Part shown: positions 45,330 to 55,852 of the stretch, in pieces
How the letters are laid out: every line of letters begins with the position of its first letter
Position numbering within the stretch: the stretch's first letter is position 1
Assembly (NCBI GenBank): GCA_905116865.2
Contig: CAJHNH020006979.1
Coordinates: 83,752-147,751, forward strand
Direction of reading: 5' to 3'
Origin: Candidula unifasciata
Taxonomy: Eukaryota; Mollusca; Gastropoda; Stylommatophora; Geomitridae
Length of the DNA: 64,000 nucleotides
Program-made: the position numbers and the translations under genes
Notes under the pieces: generated by a model
What the model was told of the DNA's origin: nothing
The model's input: only the letters and a program-made list of their open reading frames with translations
Database searches by the model: none

Positions 45330-46425
45330 GAGTCAACAAAATGAAGAAGGCAATTTTTTTAAGGGGCACAAACAAATAATCTAAAAAAAAATAAAAAAAG
45401 AAGAAGATTTTATCACTCACCGGAACCTGGGGACCGCGTAGAATAAAGAACCATTACTCTACTACAACGTTCATAAAAGGCAACAAAATGTCAGCATTCA
45501 CACATTACAACAACAACAACAACAACAACAACAAAGCTGAGAAATGCGATATCGTATTAACTTTGAGCAGCAATGCCGGACAGGGAGAGTCCTAGAAAAT
45601 AACATCATCATCTTTATTCAGTAACACTGTGTGTCGTTCGGTCACCAGGTTCTGTTGACTGTCTGATCAGCTCTCTGCACCCTTGGTGGTCAGTTGCTAT
45701 GTACGTCATGGTTGCATGCCTGAGGCCTGTCCAGTCGCTCAGGTTCGGTAACCAAATCTGTCTTGGTCTGCCTCTTCTCCTCTTTTCTTCTAGTGAGCCC
45801 TACAGTATTGTTTATGAGATACCCTTAGATCTTATTACCTGTCCATGTCACTGCATTTTTTACCTTTCCACTGTAGTTGTTTGTTTTGTTTTAGTATCCT
45901 GAAGAAATTAGTGTTAACCCTTAGGCTCGGTATGATGGATATCGCAACCATTCGGCCTTGATTCCATTTTAAAAACCGTAAATCTGGGAGAAAATATGGA
46001 TTTCCTGCCTACCCCCGGGATTTAACCCGGACCACAAGGAGTTCTTCCTTCACCCGGTCTCCGCGCAATCCGATTTAGCCAACTACGATAGAGAGCCGGG
46101 CTTCCACTGTAGTTAAAAGAGGCTTATAGTTGCCAGTGTGCTGTATAATTATATATAGAACCTCTTAGTTTGTAATTTTGTCTCTGTATCATACGCCAAT
46201 AATTTTTCTGAAGCATTGCATCTCCAATGCTCGATTCTTCTTTTCGAGTTCAGCTGTTAAGAGCCACGTTTCACATTCATGAGTAACTGTAGTAAAAGCT
46301 AGTGCTCTGAGCAGTGGAATCTTAGTTTTGCATGAAATGTATGAACGGATAAAAACAACACGTGAGACGAGATGGATATGGAATTGCGGCGGGAAAAAAG
46401 CAAGAGGCGACGAAGTCACAAACGA
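45330..46425 (-). pseudogene. LINE family L2 tail and flank, copy 2, split by a SINE
   Basis: Copy of the arrangement at 41890-42425: TATCACTCACCGGAACCTG, GCGTAGAATAAAGAACCATT, AATGTCAGCATTCACACAT, an (ACA)n run in place of the A-run, GAAATGCGATAT, then the ORF2 end (45610-45878). It continues at 46115-46425 after the inserted SINE. There the minus strand reads PLLRALAFTTVTHECETWLL, ELEKKNRALEMQCFRKIIGV, the thumb-to-tail region of ORF2. Ends in ACAAACGATAAAT. Confidence 0.88.
45866..46114 (-). mobile_element. tRNA-derived SINE family A, with perfect 13-bp TSD
   Basis: SINE body is 45879-46101 (223 bp), minus orientation: head GCCCGGCTCTCTATCGTAG, B-box region GTCCGGGTTAAATCCCGGG, body TTTCTCCCAGATTTACGG and GTTGCGATATCCATCATACC, and tail ACTAAAACAAAACAAAC. 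TTCCACTGTAGTT is repeated exactly at 45866-45878 and 46102-46114. The target is a LINE L2 tail, so the SINE is younger than that LINE copy. Confidence 0.96.
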
Positions 46426-46444
46426 TAAATAACGAACGATGGTA

Positions 46445-47045
46445 GGTTGATTGGAACATTTCCGTCTTCCCAGACGATAGTGTTATATTGTGCTATGAGG
46501 AGGCATGGACTCACAGCCCATGGCGATGGCGAGTGAGACTAGCAAGACCCGCCCGCGTTAAGACAAGTCTTCAAAAGTTATAGCATTTGATTTCAGGACC
46601 ATTGGTGTCAACATTTGTGTTTAATCCGTTTCTTCTCAAACGCTGAGCTCTCATCCTGTCTGCAGTCATTTCATCCTTCAATCTCATTCCCTTCCTCATG
46701 TGCCCTCTCCACACAACATGGTCCATGAAAGTTTATTCCCACGAGTCCACCGCAGTACCTGTATCATTCATGTCCTGCTTGCACACATGATGATATCGTA
46801 GTAGAGATAGGCCTCGACATCTTCTACCTATATATTTTTTCCCCTATACAGGATGTCCTTAGGAAATCTTCCATTCTCCAAGTGTTACTCAGCCACCTCA
46901 GCCTTCGTAGACTGAGCACTAGGAAGACTGTTGTAGCTCCTGCTCTTTCCAGTACCTCAGTGTTTGTGATCATGTGCTGCCACTTAATGCCAGGTACAAT
47001 GGTAGGTACATTACCGGTAAATGACTTCATAGAACATCAAAGTGG
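46445..47045 (-). pseudogene. LINE ORF2 C-terminal region and 3' end (family L6)
   Basis: Minus strand from 47030: IKWQHMITNTEVLERAGATT, SLRRLRWLSNTWRMEDFLRT. This is the 'VL.RAG......L...RLRW.GHV.RM.D.R.P' tail. The 3' part (46450-46760) is the uninterrupted version of the repeat split at 7840-9065. Confidence 0.88.
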
Positions 47046-47394
47046 TCTAGTCGTCTGATGAGAATGAAACGTAATCAAATAGCAGCTAGAGCGTGCGTAC
47101 TATATAATAAAAGCCAACTACCCAACAAGTAAATGAACAAGAAATTGATGAGTGGCTGTAGTTAAAAAGTTATTAATTACAGAAATGCTCTTTGACATCA
47201 ACACAAGCTAAGCAAATACAGTTCGTTGCTAAAGTTGAGCCCTCAAACTTAAACAAACATCCCGAAATCTCCTGCCCCGATCATCATGAATTTTTCTTGT
47301 GGTCTTATATTTTTTATGACCTTATGAATTTGAAAAATTGAGAGGTGTTGCGTGTTTACCACTTTTATTTCCCCAGAAATTATTAGGTATATAT

Positions 47395-47672
47395 TCTATG
47401 CAGGGTCGTCAACAGGGAGTCACTGTGGCGAAACAACTACAGGCTCTTGGGTTCGCACCCTGGCGAAGCCAGACATTTTTCAAAAAGACCTTTACTCCCA
47501 GGTCGTCCCAGCTTTAGGTGGGTACTGTGTGCAGTCCTGGAAAGTAAGGCATCCGGTGTGATGCTGACCACTTCACCCATCTTGTGTCGATTGGTCTATA
47601 AAATATACATTTAGTCCTATTTGCTCTAAAGCCTAAAGGCGTAGAAAAGGGCCCTTTACTTTATTTATACTT
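47395..47672 (+). mobile_element. SINE family C, copy 4 (complete)
   Basis: Plus strand: GTCACTGTGGCGAAACAACT (A-box region), CTTGGGTTCGCACCCTGGCG (B-box), CTTTACTCCCAGGTCGTCCC, GCAGTCCTGGAAAGTAAGGC, GGTGTGATGCTGACCAC, CGATTGGTCTATAAAATA, and CTAAAGGCGTAGAAAAGGGC at the end. Good uninterrupted reference for the Helitron-split copy. Confidence 0.9.
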
Positions 47673-48055
47673 TTATGAGTCGTCAACGGCATCGAAGTCA
47701 ACATTTTTTTTTAATTGGCGTGAAGAGAAACAAGACAGATTATGTTACTTACGTCAAACTGAGAAACAAGGACAACATGTCGTTAATATAATATAGAACA
47801 TTGATTATTATACACTGGTCGCATACACACACACGCGCGCGCACACACACACATTCACACAAACTTTAGAGGCATCAATAACAACATGCACATACATGTT
47901 AGTATTTATTCGTACCTACTGTCTGCTATCAATGCCAGGCATGGCGAATTCTCCAAAACAGAACATAAACGCAGAACGACTCAATGTTGGGGGAGGAGAG
48001 GAGCAGGACAAAGTGTCCTAGCAAGTTTTAGACTTGTGTAGTGTTCTTATCACTT
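47673..48055. other. Gene-free stretch
   Basis: Contains a CA/CG microsatellite at 47825-47854. No other supported feature. Confidence 0.5.
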
Positions 48056-48059
48056 TAGG

Positions 48060-48213
48060 TCGTGAGTGCAGGGATTGGCCAGCTGGTGCTGCAAAAGCTC
48101 AAGTTCAACAAGTGATTCTTGATAATTACCGCCCAGGTTATGTGATTATCTATACAGATGGCTCTGTTTTGAAGGGCAGACAGAGCGCATAGGGGTTTAT
48201 GCAAAAGCAATAA
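48060..48213 (+). pseudogene. LINE RNase H domain start, fragment
   Basis: Plus strand: DWPAGAAKAQVQQVILDNYR then PGYVIIYTDGSVLKGRQSA and GFMQK. YTDGSV with the following G is the first RNase H motif, whose D is the first metal-binding catalytic residue. Only about 50 codons remain, with one stop. Confidence 0.75.
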
Positions 48214-48214
48214 A

Positions 48215-48495
48215 TAAATATTTCATCATGTCACTTGGTATGTAACCAGTCACATAAATGTCATTCATCAGTTTAGTTAATATTGCTACCACAAATTCTT
48301 CCAGTACTTCTAATTCTTCTTTGGCAATTTAATCTAGCCCGACTGTCTTTCCTTTCTTCGCATGTTTAATAGCATCGATGACTTCATCCTTTAGTATAGG
48401 CAAACTTCATAAGTTTCTTTCTTCTGGTAATTCTGCTCTTCCATCACATAACTCTCCTAAGCATTCCTTCATTAGGATTTCTTCTCCTATTAATT
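48215..48495 (-). pseudogene. LINE reverse transcriptase fingers fragment
   Basis: Minus strand, one in-frame stop: ILKDEVIDAIKHAKKGKTVG, IAKEELEVLEEFVVAILTKL, MNDIYVTGYIPSDMMKYLFI. This is the 'V..AI...K.GKA.G.D.I..E.L' to 'LYN.IY.TG.IP..W....FI' segment before RT motif A. It meets the RNase H fragment head to head. Confidence 0.88.
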
Positions 48496-48539
48496 GCTGT
48501 CTTTACTCTCATATTTCTTTAAGTTAGACTGCTAATTTG

Positions 48540-49075
48540 TTTGTGCACACTTTTTGCATCTCCTTATACTGTGTATGTATGAAATTAAGATAATGCTTAT
48601 TTTCCGTTTTCCAACTATTTCTAACAATTCTACTCTTTTTTTTAAATGTTTTTATTTTTTTTATTTAGTCTACAGATTTTCAATATTCCTATTCTTTTTC
48701 CAATCGCTGCTCTATCTCTGTATACTTAAACATTGCCTGGTTCGTTGCCGTTTAAGTCTGTTAGGTTTTTTTTTTTACTATTTTTTTTTTTTATTTTGGT
48801 TTTCGATCGGTGTTTCAATGAAATAACAAAAAAAAAATATAATAATAATAAATTATGTAAGGAATGTAAGAGGGTAAAAAAACATACTTATAGAGAAAGT
48901 GCACTCTAACTGATTGTCGCAATAACTAAAAGAAATTTACAGTAAACTGACTGCCAATGTGACTGTTAAATTAAACATTGTAGCCATAATGGCAAATGGA
49001 AATGTAACCCGTGTATTCGACATGGTCTAGGAGGTATTAGCAGTTCGTTTAAAATGAACGCACGAAATGAAGAAC
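48540..49075. other. T-rich gene-free stretch
   Basis: T-runs at 48636-48662 and 48768-48794. The 90-codon F/L-rich plus ORF is composition-driven. Confidence 0.55.
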
Positions 49076-49079
49076 ATGT

Positions 49080-49216
<137 letters not shown>

Positions 49217-49384
49217 TACTTTCAACTAAACATCACAAAATTTAATTACCATATTTTGTCAAGCCTATTTTGCACATCATAATTAACTGCTTGCATAAAA
49301 ATGTTTATTAACTTCCTGATTAGGATGATGTAGTATCATACCAGAGCAAAACAGTCTACAGTGCGCTTGATAAACCATGGCCAT

Positions 49385-50275
49385 TTAACTCTTTACGGAA
49401 GTTTAGCCAGTATACTGGCGATTAAGTCAATCCCTTAAAGACGTATAGCCAGTATACTGGATCATGATAGATAAACTCTAATTTTGTTCCGTTTGTAGGG
49501 AAAACGAACTTTTTAACTAGTTTGTATAACAATTAGGATTAACAACAGGAAGTACTTTCGTTTGCGACGTTTGGCGCGGTCGCTGAATTATTTTGTGATT
49601 TAAAAAAAAAATAATTAGATAGATAAAATTTTTGCGTGATTTTTTCCTATACTAAACGATACGGGAAAAAGGTCTTGAACTGTTCAAACTACTCTATCGT
49701 TGATAAATCATTGCCATATGACAACAACAGTCTTGATATTATGATTGATATCTAAGTGACAAATCTACTAGCTATAGCTTAGTTTAGTATATGAAAATGT
49801 TACGTCATTTTCAATCAGATCAATGTTTTTATCGGTTGTTGTGAAAGTTGACATGTCATACAAAAATGATCATAATATCTAAAGTATTTAAATTATTTGT
49901 TTCAAATAAACACTAGCTTATACATAATTGAACAGAAAAGGTATGTGTATTCTTAGAATTGGATAGCATTGTTGTTGAACAAGTAAAATATTATAAGGTA
50001 AGCACAACATTTTTTATGTCACTGATTTTCATAATGGATCTAACATCCTTTAATATTGTGTAATTTTAATATTTTATTTTGTTTTTATACTGATATTTAA
50101 GTAGTTTAGATTATTCTGCACTTTTTTATCTTTAAATTGATAAATTATATGTCCCGATACAGCCAACACTTTTTCTTCAAGAAAGTTTTAGCTTTTTCGT
50201 GTTGCAGTAAACAAATTCCGCTCAAAATTAATGCTGTCCAAACCGCAGAAAAGAATGTCGTCCTGAAAGAGTTAA
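49385..50275. mobile_element. Non-autonomous piggyBac-type element (MITE)
   Basis: TTAA at 49385-49388 is followed by CTCTTTACGGA. TTAA at 50272-50275 is preceded by TCCTGAAAGAG, whose reverse complement is CTCTTTCAGGA. TTAA target duplication plus matching CTCTTT..GGA ends is the piggyBac signature. The element is 883 bp between the TTAA sites and has no transposase ORF. A perfect 12-bp palindrome CCAGTATACTGG occurs twice near the left end (about 49408 and 49450), probably a sub-terminal binding motif. Confidence 0.75.
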
Positions 50276-50589
50276 AGAAGAAGTACTAGTCAAAACTTAA
50301 CCATCGTATTTGATTTAAGTCATTAAAATACAATACGGCATACACACATTAACCTTTCATCACTTACCCAATCCTAAGAAACAAAGTAATTTATCTAATT
50401 CGTAAAAGAAAAGAAAAATCCACTTAACTTTAATTAAATTAAAGGGAAAGCAAACAGTGAACATATTTCGAAAAGTACTAACACGCTAACCAACAGTAAA
50501 ATTTTTTTAATGCAACAATGATGATTATTTAAATGAAGCTAATGAAAGTGTATCTGTATACAACAATTAAAAAAAAAAGACAAACACTG

Positions 50590-50800
50590 TTCACTAGCCT
50601 CGTAATGAGAGGAGAGGCACTGAAAAATATTGTGACAACTTGAAAGATAAGTATAAAGAGGGGTAGAGGGAGACCAAGAGAGACAATGCTGAATGAACTG
50701 AAACGATGGCATGGAGGGATATCATCAAGAAAGCTGTTCCAGGCAACCAGGGATCATGATCTGTTGAGATGCATGTGCGCCTGCGCCAGTTGACATGGCA
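50590..50800 (+). pseudogene. LINE ORF2 C-terminal remnant (L1-like)
   Basis: Plus strand: GRGRPRETMLNELKRWHGGI then SSRKLFQATRDHDLLRCMCA. This is the GRGRPR..ML..L..WHGG block plus end of ORF2. Confidence 0.85.
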
Positions 50801-51300
50801 CACGTTGATGATGAACATTGATAAAATTCTCTGTCATGTGAGGACCAGATTTTTTATGTTTTAACATAAAAACAGAAAACTATACTGCCTTAAACCAGAC
50901 ACTGCATACGATGTATGTTTACGGCTATCATCATGTGAGGGTTTATTCATTTAAACTATTCCTATTGAGAATGTTTCAGTCAAATTAAACAAATCAAGTA
51001 TAGAAATCTCTCTAACATTTTTAAAGATTTTAAAACAACTTATTTTTTCGTTGTTTTTTCTCTCTTTCTCCATTCTTCGCATGTCGCTGCTCCTTGAAAG
51101 TTCCCAAAATTCGGCGCCAGAAAGTTTTCAATAAACCTACATTTCTTACAGCTGTACTCCTGGTGTCTTAACTATATAGAACCATTGGTCTTATGAGTGT
51201 GGTGTACGTTGCAATTTAAGTATTACGAGACAGAGCTTTTGATTCAAACTGATGTGGTTGGGTACACTACAATTTATTATCCAGTTTGTAGTGTAGACTG
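50801..51300. other. Gene-free stretch
   Basis: No supported feature. Confidence 0.5.
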
Positions 51301-51307
51301 TATCATC

Positions 51308-51510
51308 TTGTCCCTATCAAGTCCGATGAAGTGCAGCAGGGGTAGATCAAAGCCCATTTTCAGGACCCAGGTCAGCCCACCTTCCGAGATTGTCTAGGGA
51401 AGTAATGAGTGGAAATAATCGTCGACGAAGGATCTCTCTACTGATGGTTGGTAGACCCCTGCTGTGCATGCTCCTGTGTGGAATTCTTCCTATTGTCTAC
51501 TCTATGTAAA
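51308..51510 (+). repeat. Third, diverged copy of the 8.3-8.8 kb repeat B
   Basis: CTTGTCCCTATC, GTGCAGCAGGGG, TCGTCGACGAAGGATCTCTC, TACTGATGGTTGGTAGACCCCTG, CATGCTCCTGTGTGGAATT match the 8395-8580 and 8655-8835 copies. So repeat B is a dispersed family rather than a purely local duplication. Confidence 0.85.
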
Positions 51511-51945
51511 CATGATGGATTTAAATTGTAGGCCGGTGATAGATCAGATCGCGTAGGAAGAGTGTGATGGAAGAGGCGAGAGATGTGAGGTGGGGGGGGG
51601 GGGAAGATGGGGTGGAATATGTTTTCAATATACACATATATAACATAACATAACCCTTCACCCATTAGAGTCGTGGAGGTGTACCGATGGAAAAACTGGC
51701 ACGCTAAACCCGATATCTTTCTGTTCTCGGCTTGATCAATAAGTGTATGATAACTTAATTTTGTCTATTTGTAAATCTCGTCGTTCCAGGTTTTTTTTTT
51801 TTTTGTGTGTGGCCCTCCTCTTCTTCGAATACCCCCGAATCTTCCTGAAAGTAGTCTTTGCATTCGAATCATGCCTCACCAATTGCCTGAAACAAGCTAG
51901 CTTGCAATGTTTCACCAATGCCAAGGCAGGCTCCTATAATTTATA
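51511..51945. other. Gene-free stretch
   Basis: G-run at 51592-51602; T-run at 51790-51803. The minus and plus ORFs over 51736-51946 overlap each other and have no family match. Confidence 0.5.
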
Positions 51946-51946
51946 G

Positions 51947-51950
<4 letters not shown>

Positions 51951-52028
<78 letters not shown>

Positions 52029-52030
52029 TA
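51951..52030. repeat. (TA)n microsatellite, left half split by Helitron 1
   Basis: AT repeat ending at the Helitron 5' end. The array resumes at 55490 on the other side of the Helitron. Confidence 0.95.
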
Positions 52031-52402
52031 TCTATATATATAAAAATCAATGTTTGTGTGTTTGTTTGCTCCCTATAGACTCGGAAACTACTGAACCGAT
52101 TTAGCTGAAATTTTCAGGATATGTTTGTTGTGATACCGGATTTTGAACTGTCGTGGTTTGAAATTCAACCTGTCACTGTTTGAGATAGGTGACCACAATT
52201 TATGACATAATATACGCAACTAATATTTATAACTTTAGTGATTTCTAATTATAGCCACGTTACGTGGGATCGATTTACCGTGCATGCGCAGTAGTGACGC
52301 TCTATCGTCAACATCCGCCCGCAAGGAAAATGGCTATCGGTTTTTAGTTGTATTATCAAGAAATATTTAAAAAGGTAAGAGCATTTATTTAAGGAATATT
52401 AG

Positions 52403-53195
52403 TCAGTATGTACATGTTTTTTGTTTAATTTTAAACAAATGTGGACCACTTCTTAAATCCCGCAATGATAAAATTAAATGTATACACATTATCATTAACT
52501 ATTATCGTGCACGTCGTAAGAAACAGACGAGCAACGTGAGGTGTGAGACTGCAAACCAGTATGTACATGTTTTTTGTTTACTTCAAACAAGTGTGCACCA
52601 CTTCTTAAATCCCGCATTGATAAATATATACACATTATCATTATTCCCGTGTGGGTTCCGGGGTCCCATTGTGGGGAATGAAAAAATAGACCCACTGCCT
52701 CCCCAAAAGCATGTCGTAAGAGTTGACTAATTGGGGAGCCTCCTTTGAGGTCGGAGTGCATCTGCCAGAGAGGCAAGGAACCAACAGTCTGTATTCAAAA
52801 GAATGAGATCTGTAAAACTGATGCACACGCAACTCTCAGGTTCTTGAGCAGGACTGCAGTTCAGTAGTGGACGAGCAACCAGAACTTTCCGCCAAAGTGT
52901 ACAGCTGGTGAACGCGAAGAAGAAGAAAAAGATTAATCATTATCTGTTATCTTTCTTATACTCATTGGTACAACAGTTTTGGTTGGCTTTCTTCTGTTAT
53001 TCTAAAGAAGTATATAAATTTACATGACATTCCGTCTCAGGTCAGTGTTAGAATCTAGAAATATCTCAACAGGTGAGTGCATTTATTTCCAGTGACATCA
53101 GTCAATATTTACATTTTTTTAACTTCAAATACATGTGTGGACCACTCCTTAAATCCCACAATGATAAATGTATGCACATTATCTGTTGGCTTTTT
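52403..53195. repeat. Three ~95-bp interspersed copies inside Helitron 1
   Basis: Copies at 52403-52500, 52557-52645 and 53098-53190 share TATGTACATGTTTTTTGTTTA-like sequence, CACTTCTTAAATCCCGCA and TGATAAAT..TACACATTATC. Copies 2 and 3 are separated by the SINE D insertion. Confidence 0.85.
52640..52935 (+). mobile_element. SINE-like repeat family D, copy 3, within Helitron 1
   Basis: From GTGTGGGTTCCGGGGTCCCA to GTACAGCTGGTGAACGCGAA, then (AAG)n tail AGAAGAAGAAAAAG. ATCATTAT flanks both sides (about 52637-52644 and 52939-52946), a short target duplication. Reverse-orientation relatives are at 16685 and 44595. Confidence 0.85.
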
Positions 53196-53383
53196 CATAT
53201 TGTCTTATATACCGCATTGTCTTACTATTTGCTGCCCAGTTTCTATGCATTTCCTCTTGAGTCAAAATAGATTGTTATCTCATGCTCATATTTTCATTTA
53301 TTTCAGCGACTTTATCCAGGCGAACACTGCATGTTGATTTGAATCTTGGTGCATTCCATTACACCAGCAATTATGATTTGTCT

Positions 53384-55059
53384 TCATCCACTCTCGCTTA
53401 TTGGCAAAATGGATAAATTGGGCGTACATTGCAGTGCCTTCAAATTTAAGAATGACATGCCGGGTATGTGCTGCGCTGGTTGAAAAGTTAAATGGCCAGT
53501 ATTACATTCACCACCCGAAACATTATCATCATTGGTAGTAGGTGACACAGGCCAGTCGACACATTTCTTGGCAAACATAAGTACATTTGCAAATATGTCA
53601 ACAAAGGAGGCGATATGGCAATCTTTGGAGTGGGACATGCAGCTGCATCTATCAATAAAATCAAGCAATATCAGCTGGGGCGCTACATTAGTAGCAATGA
53701 AGCGGTATGGCACATTTTCTCATTTCCAATTCATGAATGACATCCAGCAGTTGTTTATTTGGCAGTGCACCTTGACAATGGACAGCGCGTGTACTTCACT
53801 ACAGAGAATGCACATGCACGAGCATTGTTACCACCGCCATCCACGTTAACTGATTTTTCTCATTGTGTAGAGATATGTTTGCAAAGACACTCCTTTACTC
53901 TCACCTGCCAATATACTACACATGGAATGCATCAGCTAAAAAGTTTCAACGTTGCAAGCAAGGTCAAGCGGTTGACGGACATCTTAATTTATATTCTACT
54001 GATATTTTAGGCCGTGTGTACACTGTTCATCCCAAAAATGCAGATTGCTTTTACTTGCGATTACTTTTAATCAACAAACGGGGACCGGCATTCTTCCAGG
54101 ACTTGAGAACAGTTAATGGTAAAGTATGCGCTACTTACCGTGAAGGTTGCCAAGAATTAAATCTTCTTGAAAATGATGCACATTGGGACACTTCACTCGC
54201 TGATGCTTCGAATACTGCTCGACCACAGCAAATACGCACATTATTTGCAATAATATTAACAACTTGCTTCCCATTCATTCCAAAAGAGCGTTGGGAAAAA
54301 TACAAAGACTACATGAGTGAAGACATCCTGGCGTGAAACGAAGCATGATCAGGACCTTCAATTCATACCAAATGTATATTATGAGGCATTTGTTTGCATT
54401 GAGGACATATGTTTGACAATAACTAACAAAGCACTGGTTCAGGTGGGACTGGCTCCACCAGAACAATCTGCAAACAACCTTTTCGATCGTGAGTTGCCAT
54501 GAATCCGAACATCTAAGACAAATTACCAGGCGGTGTGACAACGTATAAGTCTATCGATACTGTAATGAATCAGGACGAAATTGTTAATTATCCGACTGAG
54601 TTCTTAAATTCACTTGATTTGCCAGGCATGCCACACCACATTTTAACCGTGATAATTGGCGTGCCCATCATTCTTCTCAGAAACATCAATCCGCCACGTC
54701 TTTGCAATGGTACCAGGCTTTCAGTGAAAAGGCTGATGCTCAATATCATCGAAGGTACAATTTTAAATGGGAAATTTAAGGGCGAGAATATACTTTTGCC
54801 ACGCATCCCATTGATTCCAACAGACATGCCATTTGACTTCAGACGCTTGCAGTTTCCGGTGCGACTCGCCTTTGCAATGACCATAAACAAATCACAGGGA
54901 CAATCCCTACAGGTGTGTGGACTACTTTTGGAACATCCATGCTTTTTACATGGACAGCTATATGTGGCCTGTTTACACGTCGGAAAACCTTATAATTTAT
55001 TTGTGTACGCACCAGACGGAAGAACAAAGAACATTGTTTACCCAAAAGCTCTTCAGTAA
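53384..55059 (+). pseudogene. Helitron helicase-like protein with central deletion
   Basis: Frame pieces in order. 53340-53610 (broken): start of the N-terminal helitron-like region. 53615-53850: QYQLGRYISSNEAVWHIFSF, PIHERHPAVVYLAVHLDNGQ. 53863-54336: LLYSHLPIYYTWNASAKKFQ, GRVYTVHPKNADCFYLRLLL. 54340-54502: LVQVGLAPPEQSANNLFDRE. Then about 54530-55059: [50 protein letters not shown], and [20 protein letters not shown]. These are the conserved pre-helicase domain and PIF1-type motifs V-VI. The helicase centre (Walker A/B, motifs I-III), normally several hundred residues, is deleted between 54502 and 54530. The usual motif VI SRV reads LHV, losing the arginine. Inactive. Confidence 0.93.
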
Positions 55060-55488
55060 ACACATTTTTAATGTTTAATTACCGGCACAATGATCCAATA
55101 TAATTACATTTTGTTAAAGCGATTTTCCTTTCAATTCACTATCTTTTGTAGCAACCCGTGCAGGGTTGTTTACAGCAATTAGCAAATGTGCTCATTTCGT
55201 AATTATGGTGTATTTTTCCTCTTTTCATTGCTTTTCACTAGGGTAATTTTTCCAACTACTTCGATGAAGGAGAAAGTAGTATGTGAACTGGGGGATGGGT
55301 GGTTACAATAAACTGTTTACTGAGATAGATTTAAGTTACAGTAACTGCCTTACCCACTCAAAGTTTTATTAGCTGTGGTTTAGCTGTTGCACTGTACATC
55401 GCTAGCGTCAGGCGAAGACACATTTCTATGTTCTCTATTTTCCATGTAGCCAAATTACGCCACAGCAACGCGTGACCGGGTACAGCTA

Positions 55489-55489
<1 letters not shown>

Positions 55490-55584
<95 letters not shown>
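55490..55584. repeat. (TA)n microsatellite, right half
   Basis: Continuation of the array at 51951-52030 beyond Helitron 1. Confidence 0.95.
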
Positions 55585-55587
<3 letters not shown>

Positions 55588-55689
55588 CGTGTGTGTAAAA
55601 AAAGGGGGTGGGGGAGGGGTGGGTTTCAAAATGAAAATGTTTGTTAATACATCACATACAAATTATATTACCATCAGGTGTGTAGAGTC

Positions 55690-55852
55690 AGTTATAAGCA
55701 TGATTTAAGGGTTTGCTCCCTGGCGGAGCCGGACTTTTTTCAAAAATGACCTTCACTTAATGGTCGACCCACCCTTGATTGGGTACCCGGTGCAGTCTCA
55801 GAAAGTAAAGCCGATCGGCGTGATGCTGACCACGCCACACATCTTGTGCCAA
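55690..55852 (+). mobile_element. SINE family C, copy 5, left part (split by Helitron 2)
   Basis: GGGTTTGCTCCCTGGCGGAG (B-box region), CACTTAATGGTCGACCCACC, GCAGTCTCAGAAAGTAAAGC, GGCGTGATGCTGACCAC and CATCTTGTGCCAA. It stops abruptly at the Helitron 5' end and resumes at 57627. Confidence 0.9.

Larger units (their letters stand above)
52031..55489 (+). mobile_element. Helitron 1 (3,459 bp), defective
   Basis: Starts TCTATATATATAAAAATC at 52031 after an A and ends ACAGCTAG at 55489 before a T, the A|TC...CTAG|T rule for Helitrons, which insert by rolling-circle transfer. The first 80 bp hold the ACTCGGAAACTACTGAACCG phrase common to animal Helitron 5' ends. Inside are decayed helicase coding and a SINE; the HUH Rep nuclease domain is absent. 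Helitron 2 shares both ends. Confidence 0.93.

Noticed and set aside
54588..54890. 100-codon minus ORF
   Set aside because: Shadow of the Helitron helicase end.
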